Shown here: one piece after another, positions 24,444 through 33,167 of the stretch
Layout of the letters: every line of letters starts with the position of its first letter
Numbering within the stretch: the stretch's first letter is position 1
NCBI GenBank assembly: GCA_049325475.1
Contig: JBMOLN010000005.1
Coordinates: 1-63,185, forward strand
DNA from: MWCR01 sp049325475
Lineage (GTDB): Bacteria > Patescibacteriota > Patescibacteriia > 2-12-FULL-60-25
Length of the DNA stretch: 63,185 nt
Direction: 5' to 3'
Translations under genes and position numbers: made by a program
The notes under the pieces: generated by a model
Databases searched by the model: none
What the model was told of the DNA's origin: nothing
The model's input: only the letters and a program-made list of their open reading frames with translations

Positions 24444-24679
24444 ATGAGCGCCGAAACACCATGTACTGATTTGTTGGAAATCCTTGGCGAAGTTTCTATG
24501 GAAGACTATTGTGGAAGCAAATATCGCACTTGGGAAAAAACGTCGCGGAGCCAGAATTGAGAAAACAGGGATATACCATCGGCTTTTGGTACACAGCTGA
24601 AAGCGACAGCTTCGGCCCCTTGAGCCGAGTAGTGGTCTGCAGCAAAAACGGCATCAAGCATACATTCTACTACGGCTAA
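24444..24679 (+). CDS. Small gene split by a -1 frameshift
   Basis: A strong SD (AAAGGAG, 24433-24439) precedes ATG at 24444. The frame reads 38 residues (MSAETPCTDLLEILGEVSME...) and stops at 24558-24560. A -1 shift in the GGGAAAAAAC run at about 24532-24541 joins it to a second frame that continues LRKQGYTIGFWYTAES... and ends in HTFYYG at 24677-24679, total about 78 residues. Only the joined product looks like a folded small protein. The shift may be a sequencing slip in the 6-A run, a real mutation or programmed frameshifting. A terminator follows at 24703. I recognise no family. Confidence 0.5.
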
Positions 24680-24702
24680 AATAACATTTTTTAATTCACT
24701 GC

Positions 24703-24732
24703 ATACCGTCTTCGAGGCGGTATTATTTTTTT
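24703..24732 (+). terminator. Intrinsic terminator
   Basis: ATACCG pairs with CGGTAT around a TTCGA-containing loop, followed by TATTTTTTT. It closes the split small gene. Confidence 0.75.
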
Positions 24733-24735
24733 ACA

Positions 24736-24764
24736 TTGACAACAATTGGCATACGTGTTATTAT
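24736..24764 (+). promoter_or_regulatory. Promoter with a 300-nt leader before RNase J
   Basis: TTGACA, 17-nt spacer, TATTAT, directly after the preceding terminator. The next gene on this strand is RNase J at 25076, so the leader would be about 305 nt. Confidence 0.75.
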
Positions 24765-25075
24765 ATTCTCATAACTGAATAACTCTCTTTGCTGATTTTA
24801 GCTAAATATAGCCAAATTTCAAAGGTCGTGATTCAAAAAGATTCCGTCTATAAAATACATCCAAAGCTTTTTTGGGTGTTCAGATCATTTTGAATACAAC
24901 TTTATAATAACCGTTTAATTTTTAACCGTATGTACATCGCCTTTGCTTTAGGCGACCACGCAACAAACCAAAAATCTTTTTTGCAATAACCAAATTGCTG
25001 AGATTTAAAATTACTTCAGCTTCGGCGTTATACGTTTGACGTTACACGTTCGACGTTCGCGAAGCGAATTCAGTT
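24765..25075 (+). other. Long leader region of RNase J
   Basis: No reading frame. It contains one GCTAAATATAGCCAAA motif (near 24801), a GTCGCCTAAAGCAAAGGCGA-type hairpin near 24933-24957, and just before the ATG CGTTATACGTTTGACGTTACACG and GTTCGCGAAGCGAA repeats. Whether it regulates RNase J or holds a small RNA cannot be decided. Confidence 0.45.
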
Positions 25076-27100
25076 ATGCAACCCTTTTATAAATTTGCCG
25101 CCAGACCCAAACGCGGTAAACAACCCAAAAAAATCGGTGGCGGTTTTACCAAAAAATCGCCGGACCGAAACAATCAATCCGCCGGTAAAAAACAGGACAA
25201 TAAAGATCTTATAGCCAAAGCCATCCGTCATGCGGCTGAAAAGACCGAACAACTTCGTTCCAAAGCAGTTGAAAAATCTTTTAATCAAAAGCATGAAGAA
25301 CAAAAATCTTCCGGCAGATCGGGCGGTAAAAAACACTCCAAAGGCAGAGGACCGTTTAAAGAGGAGCCTCGTTTATTTACCTATAAACATAAACCTCGCT
25401 TAAAAACCGGCTCTGACAAAGACACGCTTAAAGGCCAGGACCGTGTCCGCGTAATAGTTTTGGGCGGGAATGAAGAAGTGGGCCGCAACATGTCTTTGAT
25501 TGAATATAAAAACGATATTCTTTTAATCGACATGGGCCTGCAATTCCCTGAAGAGGATATGCCCGGTGTTGATTACATCATCCCGAACACGAGCTATTTG
25601 CAAAACAAGCTTAAAAACATCCGCGGTGCAATTATTACACACGGTCACTACGACCATATTGGAGCCATTCCGCATTTGCAAAAAAAGCTTGGCAATCCCC
25701 CGCTCTTCATGAATGCGCTAACAGCAGGCATTGTTAAAAAACGCCAAGATGATTTTAAAGGTTATCCCAAATTAAACATCACCATCATTGATTCTAACGA
25801 CAGTTTGCATCTTGGTGTGTTTAAAGTGGAATTCTTCCGCGTATCGCACAACATTCCCGATTCATTCGGCGTTATCATTCATACACCGGCCGGAATCATT
25901 GTTCATACGGGCGACTTTAAAATCGATCCCAAACCATCGGGTGATAAACCCACGGAAATTGATAAAATCCAGGCTTTGGGTAAAAAGAAAGTTCTGGCTC
26001 TTATGGCCGACTCCACTAATGCTCCCAAGCCCGGTCACCAGCTCACTGAAGGCGACATTCAGCATAATATTGATGATATCATCAGCCGAGCACCGGGACG
26101 CATCATAATCGGCACATTCGCCTCCATGCTTGGGCGTATTCAGCAAATTATCGAAGCATGTGAGCGCATGGGCCGTGTTGTGGCCATCGAAGGCTTTTCC
26201 ATGAAGTCCAACGTCAAAATCGCCCAGCAACTGGGCTACATGAAAGTCGGCAAAGGAACGCTCGTGGACATCAAAGAAGCATTAAAAATGCCCGATGAAA
26301 AAGTGGCGATCATCTGCACAGGTGCTCAAGGTGAAGACCGCGCAGTATTAATGCGCATCGCCAATGGAGAGCATCAAAAAGTACATATCCAAGAGGGAGA
26401 CACTGTTGTCTTTTCCTCTTCTGTCATTCCCGGTAATGAACGGTCCGTTCAGCGCCTCATGGATACTTTGTATCGTGAAGGAGCACAGGTTGTTCACTAC
26501 CAAATGATGGACGTGCACGCCGGCGGTCACGCTTGTCAAGAAGACTTGAAGAAAGTGCATGACTGGATAAAACCAAAATACTTGATACCAATCGAAGGCA
26601 ACCATTCCTTTTTACGTCTGCACGCAAGGGCAGCTGTCGAAAACAATTTTCCGGCCGAAAACATTTTTATAGCGGATAACGGACAAATCATGGAATTCGA
26701 CAAAAAAGGAAACGGTCAGTTAACCAACAAGAAAGTCCCAACGGAATATGTATTTGTAGATGGCTTAGGTGTTGGTGATACTAACCACATTGTCCTTCGT
26801 GACCGCGTTGAATTATCTCAAGATGGTATCGCCATTGTTATGGCTGTAGTTTCCGCGCAAACAGGCAAGCTCTTGCGCCTGCCCGACATTATAACGCGCG
26901 GATTCGTCTACATTAAACAACATGAAGATCTCATACCTTACGCACGCCGTAAGATCGCCGAAGTCTTAAAAGATGATGACCCGCGCTCCAGCGCCAATGG
27001 CCAGTATCTTAAAGACAAAGTCCGCGAACAATTGGGCCAGCTGTTTTTCGACAAAACAGGCCGCCGCCCAATGATCCTCACGTTGGTGATTGAAGTATAA
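25076..27100 (+). CDS. rnj: Ribonuclease J
   Basis: Metallo-beta-lactamase/beta-CASP nuclease with 5'-3' exo- and endonuclease activity on RNA; a main enzyme of mRNA decay and rRNA maturation where RNase E is absent. The metal site HGHYDHIGA is at about 188-196 (usual HGHEDHIGG). The beta-CASP part (SMKSNVKIAQQLGYMK, ICTGAQGEDRAVL, SSSVIPGNERSVQRL) and the C-terminal domain follow. At 674 residues it is about 120 longer than the classical enzyme because of an N-terminal extension rich in Lys, Arg, Gly and Gln, probably disordered and RNA-binding, as in several other phyla. Strong promoter with long leader upstream, terminator downstream. Confidence 0.93.
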   Translation: MQPFYKFAARPKRGKQPKKIGGGFTKKSPDRNNQSAGKKQDNKDLIAKAIRHAAEKTEQLRSKAVEKSFNQKHEEQKSSGRSGGKKHSKGRGPFKEEPRLFTYKHKPRLKTGSDKDTLKGQDRVRVIVLGGNEEVGRNMSLIEYKNDILLIDMGLQFPEEDMPGVDYIIPNTSYLQNKLKNIRGAIITHGHYDHIGAIPHLQKKLGNPPLFMNALTAGIVKKRQDDFKGYPKLNITIIDSNDSLHLGVFKVEFFRVSHNIPDSFGVIIHTPAGIIVHTGDFKIDPKPSGDKPTEIDKIQALGKKKVLALMADSTNAPKPGHQLTEGDIQHNIDDIISRAPGRIIIGTFASMLGRIQQIIEACERMGRVVAIEGFSMKSNVKIAQQLGYMKVGKGTLVDIKEALKMPDEKVAIICTGAQGEDRAVLMRIANGEHQKVHIQEGDTVVFSSSVIPGNERSVQRLMDTLYREGAQVVHYQMMDVHAGGHACQEDLKKVHDWIKPKYLIPIEGNHSFLRLHARAAVENNFPAENIFIADNGQIMEFDKKGNGQLTNKKVPTEYVFVDGLGVGDTNHIVLRDRVELSQDGIAIVMAVVSAQTGKLLRLPDIITRGFVYIKQHEDLIPYARRKIAEVLKDDDPRSSANGQYLKDKVREQLGQLFFDKTGRRPMILTLVIEV

Positions 27101-27103
27101 AAA

Positions 27104-27292
27104 GCTCATAGCTGACAGCCCTTAGCTCCTAGCTGGCTATCAGCCATCAGCTAAAAGCTGCAAGCAAACAAAAAAGCGCTCCATGCGCCTTTTTTGTTTT
27201 GTCCCCTCTCTCTGTCGCGTTCAACGCGACATCTCTCCCCCGCTACGCAAGGGAAAGAATATAAAAGTGTCAAATTCCTAGACGTTGTACGA
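27104..27292. repeat. AGCTnnTAGC-type repeats and hairpin fragments after RNase J
   Basis: Right after the RNase J stop come AGCTCATAGCTGACAGCC-type variants up to 27165. After the terminator come GTCGCGTTCAACGCGAC and CCCCTCTCTC pieces related to the stretches at 40730-40860 and 43010-43870. Confidence 0.65.
27170..27200 (+). terminator. Terminator of RNase J
   Basis: AAAAAAGCGC and GCGCCTTTTTT pair around TCCAT, followed by GTTTTG. Confidence 0.75.
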
Positions 27293-27447
27293 TGTACGCA
27301 TGCCGACCGAAGCCGCTCGACCCTCGGAGCCTTGGCGTAGTGGGTTGGCGAAGGTTGGTTGTACGTGGTACGTAATATAAAAAGTCAAAATCCTTGACGT
27401 GGGACGTTGGACGTGGGACGTAGGACGAGGTATCATAGTGTCGTATG
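27293..27447 (+). repeat. 155-bp promoter block, copy 2
   Basis: Ungapped match to the reverse complement of 4064-4218; 27293-27372 identical. It carries TTGGAC (27407-27412), an 18-nt spacer built of GGGACG repeats, TATCAT (27431-27436) and the trpS ATG 8 nt later. Confidence 0.9.
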
Positions 27448-28437
27448 AAAGAAACCGTATTTTCCGGCGTTCAGCCCACCAAAAACCTGCATATTGGCAA
27501 TTATATCGGCGCCTTAAAACAATGGACAAATCTGCAAAAAGATTATAATTGTTATTTTTGCATTGTTGATGATCATGCCATAACCGTCCCCCAGGATCCG
27601 GAACGTCTGCATCAGCAAATCTTAAATATTGCCGCTACATATTTGGCGATCGGCATAGATCCTAAAAAATCCATTCTCTATATCCAAAGCGACGTGGCCC
27701 AGCACACCGAACTCGGCTGGTTATTGATGACCATCACCAAAATGGGCGAACTCTCGCGCATGACCCAGTTTAAAGACAAATCCCGCAAAACCGGTTCCGA
27801 ATCCGCCGGAGCAGGTTTATTTGCTTATCCCGCTCTTATGGCTGCCGATATTTTACTGTACGATACGCATAAAGTCCCGGTAGGGCATGACCAGATGCAG
27901 CACATAGAATTCACCCGCTTTTTAGCCCGCCGTTTTAACGAACGCTTTGGCGAAACTTTTGTGCTGCCCCAGCCTTTAATCCAAAAAGTCGGCGCCCGCA
28001 TCATGAGCCTTAAAGATCCTACAAAAAAAATGTCCAAAAGCGATCCCGTAGAATCCTCTTGTTTGTTTTTGATGGACGATGATGATTCCTTGCGCAAAAA
28101 AATCATGCGCGCCGTCACCGATTCTTCGGCGGGCATAATCTATGACCCGGAAAAACGTCCGGCCGTATCAAACCTCATTAGTATTTACCATCACGTCACC
28201 GGCCAAAACATGAAAGAGATTGAAAACGAATTTTCCGGCAAAGGCTACGGTGATTTCAAAAAAGCTCTCGCTGATGCTGTAATTACTCACGTATCTCCTG
28301 TCCGCGAAAAAATCAACTTCTACCTTAAAGACACAGCCGAACTTAACCGTATTCTTGAAGACGGTTTTCAAAAAACCTATCCGGTTGCTGAAAAGAAGAT
28401 CAAACAAGTCAAAGAAAAAATGGGCCTGGGCCGCTAG
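27445..28437 (+). CDS. trpS: Tryptophan--tRNA ligase
   Basis: Charges tRNA-Trp. Class I synthetase with the HIGH variant HIGN in PTKNLHIGNYIGAL (residues 11-24) and the KMSKS loop at about 195-199 (DPTKKMSKSDP). The Trp-binding and dimer segments (MTQFKDKSRKTG, YPALMAADILLY, VPVGHDQMQHIEFTRFLARRFN) are normal, and 330 residues is the usual bacterial length. The start is fixed by the promoter: 8 nt separate the -10 box from the ATG, a near-leaderless mRNA. Its whole promoter region is shared with the unrelated surface gene at 4066. Confidence 0.97.
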   Translation: MKETVFSGVQPTKNLHIGNYIGALKQWTNLQKDYNCYFCIVDDHAITVPQDPERLHQQILNIAATYLAIGIDPKKSILYIQSDVAQHTELGWLLMTITKMGELSRMTQFKDKSRKTGSESAGAGLFAYPALMAADILLYDTHKVPVGHDQMQHIEFTRFLARRFNERFGETFVLPQPLIQKVGARIMSLKDPTKKMSKSDPVESSCLFLMDDDDSLRKKIMRAVTDSSAGIIYDPEKRPAVSNLISIYHHVTGQNMKEIENEFSGKGYGDFKKALADAVITHVSPVREKINFYLKDTAELNRILEDGFQKTYPVAEKKIKQVKEKMGLGR

Positions 28438-28970
28438 CGCTCCTGACTAACAATGCATAGTGCATAATGAATAATGCACAATAAATATGAATTTAGAAAA
28501 TCGCTATTTAGCAATCTCACTTGTTCTAGCCTGCTTTTTTTATTTGGTTCATTTATAAATTGTTTTCCAATTATATAAAAATTAAAAGCTACAAAAAAAT
28601 ATCAGGAATAATCATCTCTTCAAAAGTTCATCATCATTTTATTTTTAGCAAGCAAAGTTTATCAGTCGAATATTCCGACAAACAGTCGAAAAAACACGCA
28701 ATCAAAGTATCATATCCAATCAGCAAATCCGGCGCGCTTGCAAACAATCCCTTAAGAAAGGGTTCTTAATATAAATGTATATTACAATTTAGGCAATCCT
28801 GAAAAATGTTTGATTGGAAATAAATAAATACTCCTAAAAAATACTGCAATAGCAACTTTTATAAGCTTGATTTTTACGCTATTCTTCGTCACCTTATTTC
28901 TTTCAATTTAAATATTATCGCGCGGCGATTCAATCATTATTAATTATTAATTTTGCATTTTTAATTGATT
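28438..28970. other. Gene-free stretch with degenerate repeats
   Basis: GCATAGTGCATAATGAATAATGCAC repeats lie near 28453-28482; AATATTATCGCGCGGCGATTC (28911-28931) belongs to the hairpin family at 14139 and 14259; TAATTATTAATT runs follow. A 69-codon frame at 28560-28769 has no SD, no promoter and a Lys/Ser-rich product; I do not accept it as a gene. Confidence 0.55.
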
Positions 28971-29012
28971 ATGAAAACTAAATAAGCGCTTGAGCGCTTA
29001 TTTAGTTTTCAT
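28971..29012. terminator. Long hairpin across the end of the cyclase gene
   Basis: ATGAAAACTAAATAAGCGCT and its reverse complement form a 20-bp stem with a 2-nt centre. The right arm encodes the last codons and the stop of the cyclase gene (MKTK*). It can terminate transcripts from both sides. Confidence 0.7.
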
Positions 29013-30998
29013 AATCCAAGCCCCGTCCCAATCATCCGCCGGCGGGTTATCTTTAAAATACAGCGACCTCTCGCGCAAAACTTGCGTTGGTCCGTCCATG
29101 GATCTTAAAGCCAAAAGCTCGGTGCAAATCGCGGCCGCATTGCTAAAATCTTTGGCAAAATAAGCCTCCAATGCCCTGTTAAACATCATTAAAAACTCTT
29201 CATCCTCGAAAGTAGCTTCCTTTTTACGTTTCATGATTTCATACATTTTAACCGGTTCTTTTTTGCCTTTTACGGCCACCAAATCAACTTGCCGCATCAA
29301 ATAATCATCATCGCCCAATTCATTTTTTGTATTTTCCGAAATCAACATGGAAATGTGATATTGTTTGGTTAATCCTTCCATGCGCGAACCCAAATTCACA
29401 TTATCGCCGATTACCGTATAATCAAATCTTTCTTTTGACCCCATATTGCCTACAACCATTTCACCCGAATTGATGCCCACGCCTATCTTTAATTCCAGAT
29501 CGCCGAAAATCTTATCACGATTCATTCGCTCCAATTCATCCAGCATCTCCAATGCCGTTTCCACGGCCCTCTTGGCATGATCCTCTTGATCCAGCGGCGC
29601 GTTCCAAAATGCCATCACCGCATCTCCGATATATTTATCCAAAACCCCCTCATGCTCAAAAACAATATCAGTCATGCGCGAAAGATAAGTATTCATCAAA
29701 TTAACCAATGCCTCGGGCTCCAATCCTTCGGAGATGGTGGTAAAACCCCTTACATCCGAAAACAAAACCGTCATATTTTTCCTAATCCCGCCCAGTTGCA
29801 GTTGTTCCGGATCTTCCAAAATCGATTCCACGACCGATGATGAAAGGTAGTGGGTAAAAGCATGTTTAATCTCTCTCTTTTGCCTCTCGAATGCTATGCG
29901 CCGCTCCAGCATAACTGCGGCAAAAGCAAACAAAACCGCGATTGTCGGCCACAAAATATCCGCTATCCAGCCTTGATCAAACAAAATAAATGCTCCGATG
30001 ATGGTCAATATCCAAATAAAAATCGCGAAAGGGATGCTCCATCTGGCCTTAACCCTCGGAATGACAAAACCGAACAACACTCCGATAACGATAAGCCAAA
30101 ATGCCTCCAGCCATTTCGGAAAATCCAACAAATATGATTTCTTTAGCAATGTGTTAACAATATTGGCATGTACTTCTATTCCTGACATTGGCTTATTAAC
30201 CGATGTCGGCACCCTCTGCTCATCATGCAGGTCCGCGGCTGTCGCGCCAACCATCACAATGGCTCCGCGTATTAAAGCCGCGTCAAAATTATCATCAATA
30301 ATATCCGCCGCGGAAACAAACGGATAAGCCGTTTTGGGCTTGTCGGCATAATGCACTATCATTCTCTCCGCCGCGTCCGTGCCTTCCGAAGTATCGACTT
30401 TAAAACCCGTAAGCTCGGCTATTTGCACCCCAAAAGCCTTTATCGGAGTATCGTCATCATGATAAGCCACTAAAGGAATTCTCCTTACTACCCCGTCAAT
30501 ATCTTGCGGAGTATTGGTATGCCCTACTTTTTTCGCGGCTGATGATATTTTGGAAATCGAAGGCAATGTCCGCTGTACGGTGTAATAGCCCATAACCGGA
30601 TCATATACAAGTTCCAGCTCTACCGGTAAAACAACATTACCGGCATTTCGTATGGCTTCCGCCAAAGCCGTATCGCTCGTTTCATTGGAAACCTCCGGAA
30701 AATTAACATCATAGCCTATGGCTATTGGATCAAAAGAGGCCAATTTATTGATTAAACTCGCGTGCACCGATCTGTCCCACGGCCACCGTCCCAAACGCGC
30801 CATGGACGCGTCGTCGATAGCTACCATAACAATCCTCGAATCCGGCCTGTAAGGCAAGTATAAACGGTCTGAAATGCGCCGGCTCCAAGTTTCCAGCAAA
30901 CCGAACAACAAAGCCGAAGCGCACAGCAAACCCAGTATCAACCCGACCAACAGCGGCCTTTTACCGTCACTAATTTTTTTCTTTTTTTTATTAAACAT
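28998..30998 (-). CDS. CHASE2-domain class III adenylate cyclase
   Basis: 666 residues. Helix at about 17-37, an extracellular CHASE2 sensor (about 40-300: SDRLYLPYRPDSRIVMVAIDD, GRWPWDRSVHASLI, GYDVNFPE, GGIEV-like MSGIEVHANIVNTLL), three helices (about 305-375), then a cyclase domain. Metal-binding Asp residues are in VLFSDVRGFTT and KYIGDAVMAFW; the Lys before IGDAV and the Thr/Asp in FDYTVIGDNVNLGSR mark ATP as substrate, and Asn and Arg of the transition-state pair are present. It should make cAMP in response to an envelope signal. It starts 1 nt after the FecR gene, so the two are one operon. No cAMP receptor is visible in the window. Confidence 0.92.
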   Translation of the reverse strand: MFNKKKKKISDGKRPLLVGLILGLLCASALLFGLLETWSRRISDRLYLPYRPDSRIVMVAIDDASMARLGRWPWDRSVHASLINKLASFDPIAIGYDVNFPEVSNETSDTALAEAIRNAGNVVLPVELELVYDPVMGYYTVQRTLPSISKISSAAKKVGHTNTPQDIDGVVRRIPLVAYHDDDTPIKAFGVQIAELTGFKVDTSEGTDAAERMIVHYADKPKTAYPFVSAADIIDDNFDAALIRGAIVMVGATAADLHDEQRVPTSVNKPMSGIEVHANIVNTLLKKSYLLDFPKWLEAFWLIVIGVLFGFVIPRVKARWSIPFAIFIWILTIIGAFILFDQGWIADILWPTIAVLFAFAAVMLERRIAFERQKREIKHAFTHYLSSSVVESILEDPEQLQLGGIRKNMTVLFSDVRGFTTISEGLEPEALVNLMNTYLSRMTDIVFEHEGVLDKYIGDAVMAFWNAPLDQEDHAKRAVETALEMLDELERMNRDKIFGDLELKIGVGINSGEMVVGNMGSKERFDYTVIGDNVNLGSRMEGLTKQYHISMLISENTKNELGDDDYLMRQVDLVAVKGKKEPVKMYEIMKRKKEATFEDEEFLMMFNRALEAYFAKDFSNAAAICTELLALRSMDGPTQVLRERSLYFKDNPPADDWDGAWIMKTK

Positions 30999-30999
30999 A

Positions 31000-33129
31000 T
31001 TATGGCGTTGTTTGATATGTATCCGATATTACTTCTAAAGAAATGCTTGCGGTTTTTGTCACTCCGCTCTCCGTATAGCTTGCGGAAATGGTTACCCACC
31101 CGGATGCGTTCATATTGGCCGTAAACCTTGCTCCGCTCATATAACCAAGCGAGGGATCCGAAACTGAAAAATTGGCCCATTCTGTTGCCGTCTTGCTTTG
31201 CTGGTTTGTGTAATAAGCTGTGACCGAAAAAGTCCTGTTCTCGCCCTGATATATTTTGCCGCCGCCCGGATTATTTAAATATATGCGATCCAATTGTACC
31301 GGCGCTGAAATTCTTAACGATGTATTGGCGCTGTAATTCAATCCTCCGTCATTTACTGTAGCCGTTAATGTGCAAGTACCTTCTTTTTGCGCTTCAAATC
31401 TGGCCGCGCCGACAAATATTCCCAGATTGCCGATCTGCGCAAAATCCGCATACGGCGTGGCATCAAACGTACTGCCGTCACGACGGTAGCCTTTAATATA
31501 CAAAGTCGCCTGCTCGCCGATATTGACCGGATTGGGCTGAACGAATAATTCTATTTTGGATAAATCCAAAGATTGATTTTCCGGCCTGGGATCCTTTTCG
31601 CGTTGAAGTTCCAGCTCAGGCAAAGCCGGCGGCTCGGAGTTCGGACGTTCTTCCGGTTCTTCTTGAGTATCTTGATTTTGATTCCTATCCCCGCCGGCAT
31701 CATTAACCTTATTTAAATCAATATCCCGATCATCGGCCATCTCCGTGGAAGTCGTAGAAGTCGCCGTTTCCGGCATTTCCATCTCCATGGGAGGATTCTT
31801 GCAAACTTCGTATTTCTTTTGAATCTCTTTCAGTCTGCGTCTTTGTAATTCCGATTTTTCTTCCATTATAACTCTCTCTAAATCCGTAATTTGTCCCGAT
31901 ATTTGTGCTAAATCCGCTTGTTGCCTAGCCAATGCTTTTTCGGCCGCTTCTATGGCGTTTAAAAACGACTTACCGTTATCCGGCGCGCAGTCAAAACGCT
32001 CCGCTTCTTCAAGCCGGGCGTCCACAGATAATGACTGCGCAAACAGCGCTCCCGCTGTATCTGATTTATGCAAACCCGCGTACAAATCCTCAATTCTCAA
32101 TTTCAATCTGTATAAACCGTTCTCCGGCATAACGTCCTCTAAAAGCAAATAAATCCTGCCAACTTTCTCTCTCAGTCTGTCATTTATTTCACAATCATAT
32201 TCTTCTTTGGCGTTTTGTATATCTTTCTCCAGCGCATCAAGTTCCACAAAAGCCATCCCGGATTTGCCCCTTTGTATCAAATCATAAATTTCTCCCAGCC
32301 TTCTTGTGGTGTAAGCCGCTTTCAGATCACATTTATCTTTTGCTAAAGCAATATGAAAACCTTCGGAAACAACAGCCAATCCCCGGGCCCAATGATCCGG
32401 TGCTATACGCAAAGAATCAATAAATTCCTTTTCCGCATTTTGCTTAACGGAATTGATAAACTTTTGATCCGCTTCACGATTCGCCTGCAGCCAATCAGCG
32501 TCCGGCCAAGTATTGGATGCGTAAGAACCTTCATCCGTAATCCTGCCCTCCGCGTTAAAAACGGCCCACTCGCCCTTAATCAAACTTTTAACCTCCCCGC
32601 TCGCCGAACCCAGCCTGACACCGGCATGATCAACAACCACCTTGGTATTATTCTGGTCTTTAATTATGCCAAAAGCGGTTCCCCTGACCGTAGCCACAAC
32701 ATTATCCGTACCGCCCTCGTAAGCACTGCTGATATCAATTAACTTCATCAATCTCGACCAAGCTTTACCGGATTCCAACTTAAATCTCAAAACCAAACCC
32801 TGGGATAAACTCGGTTTCAATTCCAATAAATCTATGGTTGTATTCTCGCTTAAACGCAAATCAGCCCTTCCGGGTATAAAAACGCTTGCGGCCGATCCCT
32901 CGCCTGTTCGGATTATATTGCCCTCCTCAAGCGCCATGCCCGAATGAGCCCTGTCTTCCAAAACACCCTCTGTTGTTTTAATAAAAACCGCTCCCTTTTC
33001 TATTACCAACCTTGCTATCCCCTCCGCACTGACCGGCTGTGCTCCCAAATGCCAAAACCACCAAAAAATACCGCCCAAAACCACCGCCACAGCCGGTATT
33101 ATCAAAAAAATAATACGAGCCTTTTTCAT
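31000..33129 (-). CDS. Membrane-anchored FecR-domain protein with Ig-like C-terminus
   Basis: 709 residues. Residues about 7-27 are a membrane anchor. A FecR domain spans about 35-205 (GAVFIKTTEGVLEDRAHSG, EEGNIIRTGEGSAASVFIPG, LRLSENTTIDLLEL, VVATVRGTAFGI). Residues about 215-450 are helical, partly coiled coil (QQADLAQISGQITDLERVI). A Thr/Ser/Asp/Pro-rich linker (about 455-535) leads to two BIG2-like Ig domains (LFVQPNPVNIGEQATLYIKG and IYQGENRTFSVTAYY). It is exported and probably supplies the signal for the co-transcribed CHASE2 cyclase. TTGGCT-17-TATGAT at 33138-33166 ends 8 nt before the ATG. Confidence 0.85.
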   Translation of the reverse strand: MKKARIIFLIIPAVAVVLGGIFWWFWHLGAQPVSAEGIARLVIEKGAVFIKTTEGVLEDRAHSGMALEEGNIIRTGEGSAASVFIPGRADLRLSENTTIDLLELKPSLSQGLVLRFKLESGKAWSRLMKLIDISSAYEGGTDNVVATVRGTAFGIIKDQNNTKVVVDHAGVRLGSASGEVKSLIKGEWAVFNAEGRITDEGSYASNTWPDADWLQANREADQKFINSVKQNAEKEFIDSLRIAPDHWARGLAVVSEGFHIALAKDKCDLKAAYTTRRLGEIYDLIQRGKSGMAFVELDALEKDIQNAKEEYDCEINDRLREKVGRIYLLLEDVMPENGLYRLKLRIEDLYAGLHKSDTAGALFAQSLSVDARLEEAERFDCAPDNGKSFLNAIEAAEKALARQQADLAQISGQITDLERVIMEEKSELQRRRLKEIQKKYEVCKNPPMEMEMPETATSTTSTEMADDRDIDLNKVNDAGGDRNQNQDTQEEPEERPNSEPPALPELELQREKDPRPENQSLDLSKIELFVQPNPVNIGEQATLYIKGYRRDGSTFDATPYADFAQIGNLGIFVGAARFEAQKEGTCTLTATVNDGGLNYSANTSLRISAPVQLDRIYLNNPGGGKIYQGENRTFSVTAYYTNQQSKTATEWANFSVSDPSLGYMSGARFTANMNASGWVTISASYTESGVTKTASISLEVISDTYQTTP

Positions 33130-33137
33130 ATGCTCGT

Positions 33138-33166
33138 ATCATACCAAGCCAAGGCCTGTTAGCCAA
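33138..33166 (-). promoter_or_regulatory. Promoter of the FecR-cyclase operon
   Basis: TTGGCT (33161-33166), 17-nt spacer, TATGAT (33138-33143), 8 nt before the ATG at 33129. It begins 1 nt from the stop codon of the upstream gene. Confidence 0.7.
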
Positions 33167-33167
33167 G

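Noticed and set aside
24363..24764. Riboswitch in the leader regions around the split gene
   Set aside because: Hairpins are present but no conserved aptamer core could be recognised.
28560..28769. Plus-strand frame of 69 codons
   Set aside because: No SD, no promoter at the right distance, biased Lys/Ser composition, in a degenerate repeat region.
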